Assembly (NCBI GenBank): GCA_963974715.1
Contig: CAXBDK010000012.1
Coordinates: 62,001 to 126,000 of the forward strand
Source of the DNA: Sediminicola sp963974715
Lineage (GTDB): Bacteria > Bacteroidota > Bacteroidia > Flavobacteriales > Flavobacteriaceae
Length of the DNA stretch: 64,000 nucleotides
Reading direction: 5' to 3'
Position 1 is the first letter of the stretch, and each line of letters starts with the position of its first letter. Below are positions 42,929 through 51,582 of the stretch, piece after piece. The notes under the pieces were generated by a model that was not told where the DNA came from, ran no database searches, and saw only the letters and a list, made by a program, of their open reading frames with translations. Both the position numbers and the translations under genes were made by a program.

Positions 42929-44278
42929 TCAATTTTTACAAAAAAGTAACTTTTTGTTATTAAGGTGCCATAGCTCGTATATCAGGAACCCGTACATAAT
43001 ACCGTATTCCAATAACAAGATCCAGGAATTTTCGATAAAAAGGGGGTTGGAATAGGCCCAATAGCTCAACAGCACCGTGCCGGACCAGACCAATGGAAAA
43101 CGGAAAGGGGTATAAAGGCACAACAGTACCAAAAAGACCACGTACCAAGGGTGTACCGTTGTGGCCAGAAAATAATAACAGGACAATATCCATAACATGG
43201 AGACCAATACGCCCGACATCTTCTTATTATTGCCCAAAAAGGAAAACAGCGCTACCATTAGGATAATGATAAAAGGGGCCCAATTCCCAAAAATGCGTAT
43301 GGTCCTATAGCCAGGAAGATCGAAAATGTTTCCCAGGCCCTTTATCAGGTTATAGATGCCCGCATTAAATTCAAAATTGGAAAACCAGAGCGAGATGGTC
43401 CGTAGGTAATGGTCCGCGGACTCCAGGGAGAAAAAGGGAAGTAGAAAAACCAAGATGACCAGTCCCACAAGGCTAAAGAATACCATGCTTTTTTTAAGCC
43501 CATGATATTTGATAAATAGGGGCAAAAACAATAAGGGCACCAATTTTATCAAAATGGACCCCGAAATGAAAACGGCTCCCCATTGCCAACGGCCCTTGGC
43601 CAAAAAGTAAAGGGCGGTACAGAAAAAGAAAAGCATGGCACCCTCAAAATGGAGATTGCCGGTGAGTTCAAGGATCACCAAGGGGTTTAGGAAATACCAG
43701 AAGATAAGATGTCCCGGTAAATTAAGATGCGCCAACAATTTTTTGCCCATGTAAAGTATGCCGATATCCGCGGCAATGATCATGCTGCGCATGGCGATGA
43801 TGGGACCCAGTAGGCCCAATCCCGAAAAAAGGGCGGCAAAGGAAAACAGGAGCTGGTTTAGGGGAGGATAATTGGAAAAATGGCCCGCACTGAGCGAACC
43901 CATGCCCTGCTGCAGCTCAAGTGCATTCGGTACAATGGCCACTTGTTGCCCCAGCAGCTGATCCGGAGTGAACGAATATGGGTTTATACCCAGAAGGATC
44001 AGTTCCCCATCCCAGATAAATCGATAAAAATCCTGTGATAGGTTGGGCACGGCCATTAAAAAAACCATCCGAAATCCAATGCCCGACAATAGAAGGAACT
44101 TAAAGTTCCATTTTTCCAATTGGATCAGTTTTTGGAACAAAAAAAATAACCCTAGGCTTAGGGTTATCAATTTTATAAAATCATCTCGTTCCAGGTCATA
44201 GGCAAAGGCCGCATACATACATATGCTGGCAATGACCATAAGAATAGGAAATTTGTGAAGTTTCCAATAAGGGGTCAT
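42929..44278 (-). CDS. Polytopic mannosyltransferase-like membrane protein (GT87/DUF2029-like)
   Basis: A 449-residue integral membrane protein with about ten hydrophobic segments, resembling polyprenol-phosphate-dependent glycosyltransferases. SQDFYRFIWDGELILLGINPYSF (about 81-103) has the acidic first-loop pattern of GT-C enzymes, followed by SAGHFSNYPPLNQLLFSF near 130-147. A donor such as polyprenyl-phosphate mannose would fit, since a dolichyl-phosphate-mannose-synthase-like gene is two genes upstream. It is the last gene of the FAD/4Fe-4S/GT operon and directly abuts the preceding GT2 gene. Its 3' end is 6 bp from the -33 box of the arginine promoter. Confidence 0.75.
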   Translation of the reverse strand: MTPYWKLHKFPILMVIASICMYAAFAYDLERDDFIKLITLSLGLFFLFQKLIQLEKWNFKFLLLSGIGFRMVFLMAVPNLSQDFYRFIWDGELILLGINPYSFTPDQLLGQQVAIVPNALELQQGMGSLSAGHFSNYPPLNQLLFSFAALFSGLGLLGPIIAMRSMIIAADIGILYMGKKLLAHLNLPGHLIFWYFLNPLVILELTGNLHFEGAMLFFFCTALYFLAKGRWQWGAVFISGSILIKLVPLLFLPLFIKYHGLKKSMVFFSLVGLVILVFLLPFFSLESADHYLRTISLWFSNFEFNAGIYNLIKGLGNIFDLPGYRTIRIFGNWAPFIIILMVALFSFLGNNKKMSGVLVSMLWILSCYYFLATTVHPWYVVFLVLLCLYTPFRFPLVWSGTVLLSYWAYSNPLFIENSWILLLEYGIMYGFLIYELWHLNNKKLLFCKN

Positions 44279-45763
44279 TTATGCCTTCGCCATTAGGGAA
44301 TTGAAAAAGACGAACCCAAACCCCAAGAACAGCATAAAGTGAAATGGGAACAGCCCAAAATCGTTCAAGGGAATGGCGCTGTACATTCCGAAAAGGAAAT
44401 AGCACATTAAAAGCGCTTCCAAGATCATATTGGGCGACAGTTTTTTTGCCAAATATTTATTGCCCTTCCATGTATCGGTAAGACTGTTTATATTGAATTT
44501 TGGAGTCCTTACAAATTCGCTCCTTTTGCCCATGTGCCCTTCCAGGACCGCCATGGAATTGTGTAGGGAAAACCCAAGGGCCACGGAGAAAAAGGTGAAG
44601 AACAATTTGATGTAATCTATAAAATTGTCAAAGCTGCTGCCCTGTATGCTCTTATAGGTAAACCAATAGCAGACAAAGAGGATAATGGTGCTCACGACGA
44701 AAAAACTGGTAACCTCAAAGATCCATCCCAAATGCCCGTACATATTTTTGATGTACAACATGGGTATGCTCAAAAAAGCGACAATAAATACGCATAGGAA
44801 CATGGAACTGTTCAAAAGGTGCATCACCCCATGGAATTTCGTCTTGAAACAGATATTTCTAGAGGTTACAACGCTCCAGACGGTCTTTCTAAAATTTTCC
44901 GCACCTCCCTTGTTCCATCTAAATTGTTGGGAACGGGCGGCACTGATCACCACGGGAAGTTCGGCGGGCGTTTCCACATCCTCCAGGTACTTGAACTTCC
45001 AGTTTTTTAACTGTGCCCTGTAACTTAGGTCCAGATCTTCCGTTAGTGTATCGCCTTCCCAGTTGCCCGCGTCCAGGATACATTCCTTGCGCCAGATACC
45101 GGCAGTGCCGTTAAAGTTTATAAAGTGGCCCTTTGCGTTCCGGCCCACCTGTTCCAAGGTGAAATGGGCGTCCAGTGCAAATGCCTGTATTCTTGTAAGG
45201 GTAGAGTATTCCCTGTTGATATGGCCCCAACGGGTCTGTACCACTCCAATTTCCTTGTCCTTAAAATATATGACGGTCTTCTTCAACCAATCGGGGTCGG
45301 GTAAAAAATCGGCATCGAAAATGGCGATGTATTCCCCCTTGGCTATTTTTAGGCCTTCCTTAAGGGCACCGGCCTTATATCCAGATCGGTTTTCCCGTCT
45401 TATGTGCTGTATGTCCAGCCCTTGCTCCTGCAATAGCACGATACGTTTTGCGGTATCGTTTACGGAATCGTCCGTGGAGTCGTCCAGCACTTGGATCTCC
45501 AATTTGCTTAGAGGGTATTCTATCTTTGAAATGTTCTCCAACAATCGTTCCACTACATATTCCTCGTTAAAAATGGGCAATTGAATGGTGACAAAAGGAA
45601 TTTCCTTGGGGTCCAGTAGATTGAACTTGGGAGCTTCCTGGTTCTGCCTTTTGTACCAAAGGTAATTTACCAGTAGGTTCAACTGCGCCAGACTGTAAAA
45701 GAAGATCAAAATAAGGGCAATACTGTAGATTGCGATGATGATGTAAGTGATGGTCAGTCCCAT
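44279..45763 (-). CDS. Membrane-bound GT2 glycosyltransferase (cellulose-synthase-like)
   Basis: A 494-residue processive-type glycosyltransferase with an N-terminal transmembrane helix, a cytosolic GT2 domain and about four C-terminal helices. The GT2 motifs are complete: VTIQLPIFNEEYVVERLL (about 57-74), LDDSTDDSVN near 92-101, IFDADFLPD near 151-159, GDTLTEDLDLSYRAQLKNWKFKY near 233-255 and QQFRWNKGG near 281-289 (the Q/RxxRW motif). This architecture is that of hyaluronan/cellulose-synthase-like or glucosylceramide-synthase-like enzymes. The product is not known. It directly precedes the mannosyltransferase-like gene and follows the smaller GT2 by 36 bp. Confidence 0.85.
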   Translation of the reverse strand: MGLTITYIIIAIYSIALILIFFYSLAQLNLLVNYLWYKRQNQEAPKFNLLDPKEIPFVTIQLPIFNEEYVVERLLENISKIEYPLSKLEIQVLDDSTDDSVNDTAKRIVLLQEQGLDIQHIRRENRSGYKAGALKEGLKIAKGEYIAIFDADFLPDPDWLKKTVIYFKDKEIGVVQTRWGHINREYSTLTRIQAFALDAHFTLEQVGRNAKGHFINFNGTAGIWRKECILDAGNWEGDTLTEDLDLSYRAQLKNWKFKYLEDVETPAELPVVISAARSQQFRWNKGGAENFRKTVWSVVTSRNICFKTKFHGVMHLLNSSMFLCVFIVAFLSIPMLYIKNMYGHLGWIFEVTSFFVVSTIILFVCYWFTYKSIQGSSFDNFIDYIKLFFTFFSVALGFSLHNSMAVLEGHMGKRSEFVRTPKFNINSLTDTWKGNKYLAKKLSPNMILEALLMCYFLFGMYSAIPLNDFGLFPFHFMLFLGFGFVFFNSLMAKA

Positions 45764-45799
45764 GTTATTTAGTGCTGGATAATATAAGTACGGTTGTTT

Positions 45800-46489
45800 T
45801 CATTTTATACTGTATTTAAAAATCCAACCAAGGATTTTTATGCCTGCAAATATACTACCTTTTACCGTACCTGATACTTTTGATACCCCTATTCTTTTTT
45901 TATATCGAACAGGTACTTCGGTGTAAGTAAGTTTCTTACGTAACGCCTTTAACTGCATTTCCACGGTCCAGCCATAGGTTTTGTCCTGCATTTGCAGTAA
46001 CATCAAGCTGTTATACTTTATTGCCCTTAAGGGTCCCAGATCGGTGAACGTAGAACCAAAAAACAGTTTCATCAAAAAAGTGGCTAAATTATTGCCAAAA
46101 ATTTGTTGGGGCGTCATAGATCCGTACTCCCTCAGTTCCTTTGTCCTTGCCCCGATCACAAGATCCACGCCGTCGTTTAAAATGGGCGCCAGCACTTTGG
46201 TGATGTCTTCCGGATAATCGGAATAGTCCCCATCGATAAATACGATAACAAATGGCGGTTCGGACTTCGATGCCAAGTACTCCATTCCGCAAAGGCATGC
46301 ATGCCCATAACCCTTTCTAACTTCCGTGAGTACCGTAGCCCCAGCGTCCCTGGCATTTTGCGCCGTACTGTCCGTGGAGCCGTTGTTCACCACTATCACC
46401 TCCGAAACGGTTTCAGGGATTTCACGTATTACCTTCGCTATGGAATCCGCTTCGTTGAAGGCGGGGATGATCACTTTTATTTTATCCAT
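45800..46489 (-). CDS. GT2 glycosyltransferase, dolichyl-phosphate-mannose-synthase-like
   Basis: A 229-residue GT2 enzyme without strong membrane segments. It has VIIPAFNEADSIAKVI (about 6-21), VNNGSTDSTAQNARDAG near 35-51, VFIDGDYSDYPEDI near 82-95 and FTDLGPLRAIKYNSL near 148-162, a pattern seen in polyprenyl-phosphate mannose/glucose synthases. It may supply the lipid-linked sugar used by the polytopic protein encoded two genes downstream. It starts 66 bp after the 4Fe-4S gene in a run of five minus-strand genes. Confidence 0.85.
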   Translation of the reverse strand: MDKIKVIIPAFNEADSIAKVIREIPETVSEVIVVNNGSTDSTAQNARDAGATVLTEVRKGYGHACLCGMEYLASKSEPPFVIVFIDGDYSDYPEDITKVLAPILNDGVDLVIGARTKELREYGSMTPQQIFGNNLATFLMKLFFGSTFTDLGPLRAIKYNSLMLLQMQDKTYGWTVEMQLKALRKKLTYTEVPVRYKKRIGVSKVSGTVKGSIFAGIKILGWIFKYSIK

Positions 46490-46555
46490 AAAGTAGCTGT
46501 CCAGAGAGTGCCAAAATTACCTGTTCCATTGCTTTTTCGGCCGCACCCCCGGTAT

Positions 46556-48148
46556 TTATCGTTGGTTTACCAATTCCATAAGGTCTACATCATTGCCCAA
46601 AAGAATCTGGTTGCTGTCCAATCTTCCCTGCAAAGGGCCATTTTCCAGCTTAAGGACTCCCCTAGGGCAAACGGCCGAGCAGATGCCGCATCCAACACAA
46701 CTGGACCTTACTATATTTTCGCCTTTTTGCGCATAGGCCCTTACATCTATGCCCATTTCGCAATAGGTGGAGCAATTGCCACAAGAAATGCACTGTCCCC
46801 CATTGGTGGTAATCCTGAATTTTGATAAAAGTTTCTGTTGAAAGCCCAATATGGCGGCCATCGGACAGCCAAACCTGCACCATACCCTACTGCCAAAGAT
46901 AGGGTAGAAGCCAGTTCCGATCACCCCCGAAAAAATGCTTCCTATCAAAAAGGCATACGTGGTGCGCAGGGTTTCTGGCCTGAACAAAAATAACTGACCG
47001 TTCCCGCTCCAAAAGTGCATTCCTACCAATACCGCAATAATGATAAAATATCCCACCGCCCCATATTGGGCATCCTTTTGAAGCTGTTTCCTTTTAAAGA
47101 TCATGGCCCAGGCAAATACCAGGGTTAGAATGCCGGAGACCCCTATAAGGAAAGTGGTCTTGGTAAGCCAGTATTTGCTACTGTCGTTCCCCAGATAGGA
47201 ATAGATCACTGCGGTGGTCATAAGCGTCACAAAGACCACTACGCTGTGTACCACCCAACGTTCCACCTTCCAGGCGAACAGGCTTTTATCGCTGAGGTGC
47301 CTAAAGGGGTCACCCGCAGTCTCGGCTAGTCCGCCGCACCCACAGACCCAGGAGCAGTACCATCTTTTGCCGTACTTGTACGTAAGTATCGGGGTAATCA
47401 CAAAAATGCTCAGGATCCCGAAGATCAATAGGGCAAGGCCAATATCACCGGCATCGATAAAACTGTTTACACGGTACCTTTCAAAATTATAGTAATTCAG
47501 CGGCCATATGTTTTTTAGGTCGTAGTAGGGCAGGGAGAATTGTTCACTGTTCAGTCTCGCCATCAGCTCCGGGATGATAAAGGCAAAGGAGGTCTGGAAA
47601 AACATAACACTGATGGTCCTTAGCACCTCATATCTATTATGACGGTATTTCCAGATAAACTTGATCCCAAATCCCAATATGGCCACTGTATAGAGCGTTC
47701 CGTACACAAACCATTGGCTTGCCGGTCCACCGCTCAGCACCCTGCTCAGCGGATCAAAAAGTGCGATCAGGCCCTTGTTGTCGCCGTCCTTTACCAATCC
47801 CAAATACTGGGGATAGAAATAAAGGACAACATAAAATCCGGTAAGCGTGATACCGGACAACCAAGCCAAAAATCCACGGGCGGAGATCGACTTAAACCAG
47901 ACCCCGTCATTTTTTATCCCCTTGGAGATGTTGCCGTAGGCCGATCCGGCAAACAGTACAATGCCCCCGAAGATTGCAGAAAGGGAAACGGTAAGCCAAA
48001 GTCCCTTCTGCGGAAAATCAACATTGCCCACGGCGAGCAGTAGTACCATTAATCCTGACATGCCCAAAAGTGTGGCCAATTTCTGTCCTGTTTTCAGGGC
48101 TTTTGGCGGTTCGCCCGTTAGGGCCATATTGTTCTGACTCCCGTTCAT
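46556..48148 (-). CDS. Polytopic membrane 4Fe-4S protein (NapH/NosR/CcoG-like)
   Basis: A 530-residue membrane protein with about nine to ten helices and a C-terminal ferredoxin domain. Cys motifs CSWVCGCGGLAETAG (near 272-286) and CRFGCPMAA (near 431-439) lie at the ends of helices, as in NapH/NosR-type proteins. Two classical 4Fe-4S motifs follow: CISCGNCSTYCEMG and CVGCGICSAVCPRG, between about residues 462 and 508. It should move electrons through or along the inner membrane. Its gene overlaps that of the FAD oxidoreductase by 4 nt, so the two proteins probably act together. Electron donor and acceptor are not known. Confidence 0.88.
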   Translation of the reverse strand: MNGSQNNMALTGEPPKALKTGQKLATLLGMSGLMVLLLAVGNVDFPQKGLWLTVSLSAIFGGIVLFAGSAYGNISKGIKNDGVWFKSISARGFLAWLSGITLTGFYVVLYFYPQYLGLVKDGDNKGLIALFDPLSRVLSGGPASQWFVYGTLYTVAILGFGIKFIWKYRHNRYEVLRTISVMFFQTSFAFIIPELMARLNSEQFSLPYYDLKNIWPLNYYNFERYRVNSFIDAGDIGLALLIFGILSIFVITPILTYKYGKRWYCSWVCGCGGLAETAGDPFRHLSDKSLFAWKVERWVVHSVVVFVTLMTTAVIYSYLGNDSSKYWLTKTTFLIGVSGILTLVFAWAMIFKRKQLQKDAQYGAVGYFIIIAVLVGMHFWSGNGQLFLFRPETLRTTYAFLIGSIFSGVIGTGFYPIFGSRVWCRFGCPMAAILGFQQKLLSKFRITTNGGQCISCGNCSTYCEMGIDVRAYAQKGENIVRSSCVGCGICSAVCPRGVLKLENGPLQGRLDSNQILLGNDVDLMELVNQR

Positions 48149-49527
48149 ATCGATTTATTAAGGCTGCTTTTTGTAGGTGAAGCGGTTTTTTTGAATATCC
48201 TGCGCCAACTTTTTTTCTTAATGGTCAGGGCGGTCCCTTGATCGGAATTGAATTTGTGAACGATGTCGGGCTCATATGTGGCATAAAATTCCGGATCAAA
48301 ATTGGCATCCCTTAAATGCTCCAGTACATATTCAACAGATCTTTTTTCGGTAAGCCATTGGTCCACTACCAAATGCCTCATACGTATGCCGAAGGTATTG
48401 ATGCCCAAAAATGTTCTTGTGGAACTGTCGTACGCAATGGTAATACAGCAATTTTCTACCGGATGGCGCCAATGGAAATGATGTTCCGATTCGCTCTTTT
48501 TGCGTTCGCTGAACACCCATCCATAGGTCTGGTACTCAATATCAAGGAACTTGGCAGAATTGAACCAATGACCTGGCCGGTATTCCATGGGATTTCCACA
48601 AATGGTCTGCGCCACGGTCTCTCCCATCATACGACCGGTGTACCATACCGCTTCCACGGGACGGCGATTTCCAGTAACAGATCTTCTTTCGGCACAGTCA
48701 CCAATGGCATAAATGTTAGGGATATTGGTTTCCAGAAGGTCGTTGACCAAAACCCCTTTTGCCAATTCAATACCGGCACCTTCAAGGAAGTGGATATTGG
48801 GCGATACGCCTACGGTAAGTCCTACCACATTACAGTTAATGGTTTCGCCTTTATCCGTTACCACGGCTTTTGCCCTCCCATTTTCATCGGGAAGGATTTC
48901 CAATAGGTTTGTCTGAAGGCGAAGGTCTATATGGTGTGCCTTTATATGATCATTGATCATGGCCGATTCCCCTTGGGGAAGGATCCCGTCCCAAAAACTT
49001 TTTTCGCGCACCAACATGGTTACGGGTATTTTCCTGCTTCGCAGCATTTCGGCAAGTTCGATGCCAATGAGCCCCCCTCCAACGATCACGGCCCTGTTAC
49101 ATTGTTTGTTGTTGGGGGCATTGCTTTCCAGTAGCTCGGCATCCTGTTTGGAATACAGTCCCTGCACCCCTTGGAGGTCTTGGCCCGGCCATCCCAGCTT
49201 GTTGGGCCTTGAACCACTGGCAATGATCAATTTATCATAGGTCAAAGGTCCATATTGGTCTATGTGTACCGTCTGGGTGTCCGGTGCTACCTTTGTCACC
49301 CTCCCGAACAGCAGTTCAATGCGGTTCTTCTTCCAAAACCCATCTTCGTACGGTTTTAACTGTTCATAGGTCATATGGCCCATATAGAGGTACATAAGGG
49401 CGGTCCTGGAAAAAAAATGGGCTGTTTCGGAAGAAACGATGGTTATTTTTTTGTCCGATAATTTCCGTATGTGCCTGGCAGCGGTCACACCCGCTATTCC
49501 ATTTCCGATAATTACGATATGTTCCAT
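48145..49527 (-). CDS. NAD(P)/FAD-dependent pyridine-nucleotide-disulfide-type oxidoreductase
   Basis: A 460-residue flavoprotein with two dinucleotide folds: IVIIGNGIAGVTAARHIRKL at residues 4-23 for FAD, and AVIVGGGLIGIELAEMLRSR near 146-165 for NAD(P)H. NIYAIGDCAERRS near 270-282 contains the usual FAD-contacting GD motif. No redox-active CxxC pair was seen, so it resembles ferredoxin or rubredoxin reductases, or nitrite-reductase-type NAD(P)H subunits, more than thioredoxin reductases. It is the first gene of the five-gene operon and overlaps the 4Fe-4S gene (ATGA), suggesting an NAD(P)H-to-Fe-S electron path. Confidence 0.87.
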   Translation of the reverse strand: MEHIVIIGNGIAGVTAARHIRKLSDKKITIVSSETAHFFSRTALMYLYMGHMTYEQLKPYEDGFWKKNRIELLFGRVTKVAPDTQTVHIDQYGPLTYDKLIIASGSRPNKLGWPGQDLQGVQGLYSKQDAELLESNAPNNKQCNRAVIVGGGLIGIELAEMLRSRKIPVTMLVREKSFWDGILPQGESAMINDHIKAHHIDLRLQTNLLEILPDENGRAKAVVTDKGETINCNVVGLTVGVSPNIHFLEGAGIELAKGVLVNDLLETNIPNIYAIGDCAERRSVTGNRRPVEAVWYTGRMMGETVAQTICGNPMEYRPGHWFNSAKFLDIEYQTYGWVFSERKKSESEHHFHWRHPVENCCITIAYDSSTRTFLGINTFGIRMRHLVVDQWLTEKRSVEYVLEHLRDANFDPEFYATYEPDIVHKFNSDQGTALTIKKKSWRRIFKKTASPTKSSLNKSI

Positions 49528-49608
49528 TTTAAGCTTGGTGATTCCTTCCCTCTGTCGTTCCTAAATATAAGAACTTAAATCAGGATCCTTATTTAGAAAG
49601 CATATAAA

Positions 49609-49616
49609 TATATTTG
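49609..49616 (+). promoter_or_regulatory. Candidate -7 box upstream of the GH113-like gene
   Basis: TATATTTG matches TAnnTTTG and lies 77 bp before the ATG at 49694. No TTG at the proper distance was seen, so support is weak. Confidence 0.3.
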
Positions 49617-49693
49617 CCATAAGGGCGTCCATAGTTTTATTCCGGGAACATCATTACAAATGGTCTACTTTAGTGATCTTTCAATAGTAACCA

Positions 49694-50692
49694 ATGAAAG
49701 CATATCGTTTCTTGTCCATAATGGTGCTTTTCCTATCCTGTAGGGAAGAAAGTCATAAAGTGAACGGGGTGAGTTTTGTGGCCTCTCGGGAGAAGGTGGC
49801 CCAAGAACATCTGGATGCGGTACTGGCGGTCAATGCAAATTATGCCGCGGTAATGCCTTTCGGTTTTATGCCGGATGTAACCTCCCCTGAAATACATTAT
49901 GATACCGAAAGACAGTGGTACGGGGAGACCAAGGAAGGGGCAAGGCAGTATATAGATCAACTTCATAAGAACGGACTGAAAGTAATGTTGAAACCCCAAC
50001 TATGGATTTGGAGGGGGACATTTACCGGCACCCTAAAGATGGACTCCGAAGAAAAATGGCTGGCTTTGGAGTCGTCATATGAAGCTTTTATCATGCACTT
50101 TGCCAACCTGGCGGGGGAAACAGGGGTGGAACTCTTTTGTATCGGTACCGAACTGGGAACCTTTGTACGGCAACGGCCCACCTATTGGTTTTCGCTCATC
50201 AAAAAAATAAGGACGGTCTACCAAGGAAAACTCACCTATGCCGCTAATTGGGACGAGTATACCAATACCCCCTTTTGGAAGGAAGTGGATATGATAGGCA
50301 TAGATGCCTACTTCCCATTATCACAGGAGAGGACCCCAACCGTGGCAGAGTTGGTGGAAAAATGGCAACCTTTTAAGGTACGAATGCAACAGCTGTCCGA
50401 AGAGATGGAAAAACCCATATTGTTTACCGAATTTGGGTATAGGAGCAATGATTATACTGCAATGAGGCCGTGGACGGTGGATAGGCATACGGACAATATC
50501 AATATGCACGCCCAGACCAATGCCACTAAAGCTGTTTTTGATGCCTTCTGGTCCGAGGATTGGTTTAGGGGCGGATTTGTATGGAAATGGTTTATGGACC
50601 ATAAAGTTTCCGGAGGACCTACCGATAATAGATTTACGCCGCAGAACAAACCTGCCGAAGAGGTGATCCGCCATTATTATAAAATATATTGA
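49694..50692 (+). CDS. GH113-like glycoside hydrolase lipoprotein
   Basis: A 332-residue lipoprotein (signal ending VLFLSC, Cys16) with a TIM-barrel glycosidase pattern of the GH113 type. KVMLKPQLWIWRGTFTG lies near residues 95-111, FCIGTELGTFV near 152-162 with the candidate acid/base Glu, MIGIDAYFPLS near 200-210 and ILFTEFGYRSNDY near 240-252 with the candidate nucleophile Glu. Characterised GH113 enzymes are beta-mannanases, but close flavobacterial relatives are largely untested. It stands alone, divergent from the FAD/4Fe-4S operon, whose glycosyltransferases might make its substrate; that link is a guess. Confidence 0.82.
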   Translation: MKAYRFLSIMVLFLSCREESHKVNGVSFVASREKVAQEHLDAVLAVNANYAAVMPFGFMPDVTSPEIHYDTERQWYGETKEGARQYIDQLHKNGLKVMLKPQLWIWRGTFTGTLKMDSEEKWLALESSYEAFIMHFANLAGETGVELFCIGTELGTFVRQRPTYWFSLIKKIRTVYQGKLTYAANWDEYTNTPFWKEVDMIGIDAYFPLSQERTPTVAELVEKWQPFKVRMQQLSEEMEKPILFTEFGYRSNDYTAMRPWTVDRHTDNINMHAQTNATKAVFDAFWSEDWFRGGFVWKWFMDHKVSGGPTDNRFTPQNKPAEEVIRHYYKIY

Positions 50693-51155
50693 ACCCATTC
50701 TGCATTTTGATTATAATTCGTCGGTTCAGTATCAATAACTGGAATTTCAAGCAAAAAGCGATTCTCAGTACAAAATTCCTATGGAATTTCGCTCGGATCG
50801 ACGGTCTTTAACGTACCCCTACGACCGCAGCACCCCTTCCCGCCCCCAGCATATGTTATGCCCCATTCACCTCCCGATAAAAACGCACCCCAAGACCCAT
50901 TAAAGGGAATGGGATTTCAGGTACGAATAGGAATATGGTACGCGGAGGCCATCGGTAAGGGCCGACACCCTTCCATGGTACGCTCCCATCGGCCCGATAT
51001 CCTTGCCATTAAAGACCCCACCGTCCTCATAAAAATCGATCTCTCCTAGCTGACCGTAATGATGAACGGACTTCAGATACGTGTAATAATGTTCCATTTT
51101 AGGTTGTTGCCAAAATGCCAGAAAAATAGAAATATAGCTATTTCAATACCATACC

Positions 51156-51243
51156 TATACCGAATGTATACCGAATGTATACCGTATGTATGCCGTATGT
51201 ATGCCGTATCTATAGCGTATATATAATGTATCTATAGTGAATC
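51156..51243. repeat. 11-bp tandem repeat, eight units
   Basis: Eight consecutive 11-bp units. Units 1-2 are TATACCGAATG, unit 3 TATACCGTATG, units 4-5 TATGCCGTATG and TATGCCGTATC, and units 6-8 drift (TATAGCGTATA, TATAATGTATC, TATAGTGAATC). The period is close to one helical turn, so the TAT steps all face one side of the DNA. There is no coding frame across it. Confidence 0.85.
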
Positions 51244-51534
51244 GACTACATATAAAAGTGCTTAAAAATACATATGAAGGTCTCCCAAAAGGAAGGGATC
51301 ATCGCACGGGTACAATATTGTAAAGGCTTACGCTCTTGATAGGGCAACAGGTTTTCCTTCGGTATCTGTTCGGGTACTTTTAAAATTTTCCCGTGATCCG
51401 CTTTGAAGCTGTGCACGGTAAATTGATCTACGGACACTTCGATTTACAGTTATCCACCAGTTGAACGACTTTTTTGCCCCAGATCAAAATGCACAACTGG
51501 GATATTCGGTAATTTGATGATAGACAGCTTCCTT

Positions 51535-51567
51535 TTTGGAAGTGATCTTAATTTTTGGTAATATTTG
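51535..51567 (+). promoter_or_regulatory. Possible promoter for the amidase gene
   Basis: TTTG at 51535-51538, 20 bp, then TAATATTTG at 51559-51567, which differs from TAnnTTTG by one extra base. A start point near 51574 would place the GTG at 51583 almost at the 5' end of the mRNA. Confidence 0.35.
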
Positions 51568-51582
51568 TGCAAAATTACGGTC

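Larger units (their letters stand above)
50693..51582. other. 890-bp region without a firm gene
   Basis: Contains an 11-bp tandem repeat (51156-51243). Two short minus-strand frames flank it: 50900-51097 (65 codons, rich in Tyr, Gly and His) and 51246-51437 (63 codons, beginning MSVDQFTVHSFKADHGK). Both have plausible amino-acid content but no recognised family and no visible promoter; either could be a small gene or a decayed remnant. A possible promoter for the amidase lies at the right end. Confidence 0.35.

Noticed and set aside
51156..51243. CRISPR array
   Set aside because: Units are 11 bp without spacers and no cas genes are present; it is a simple tandem repeat.
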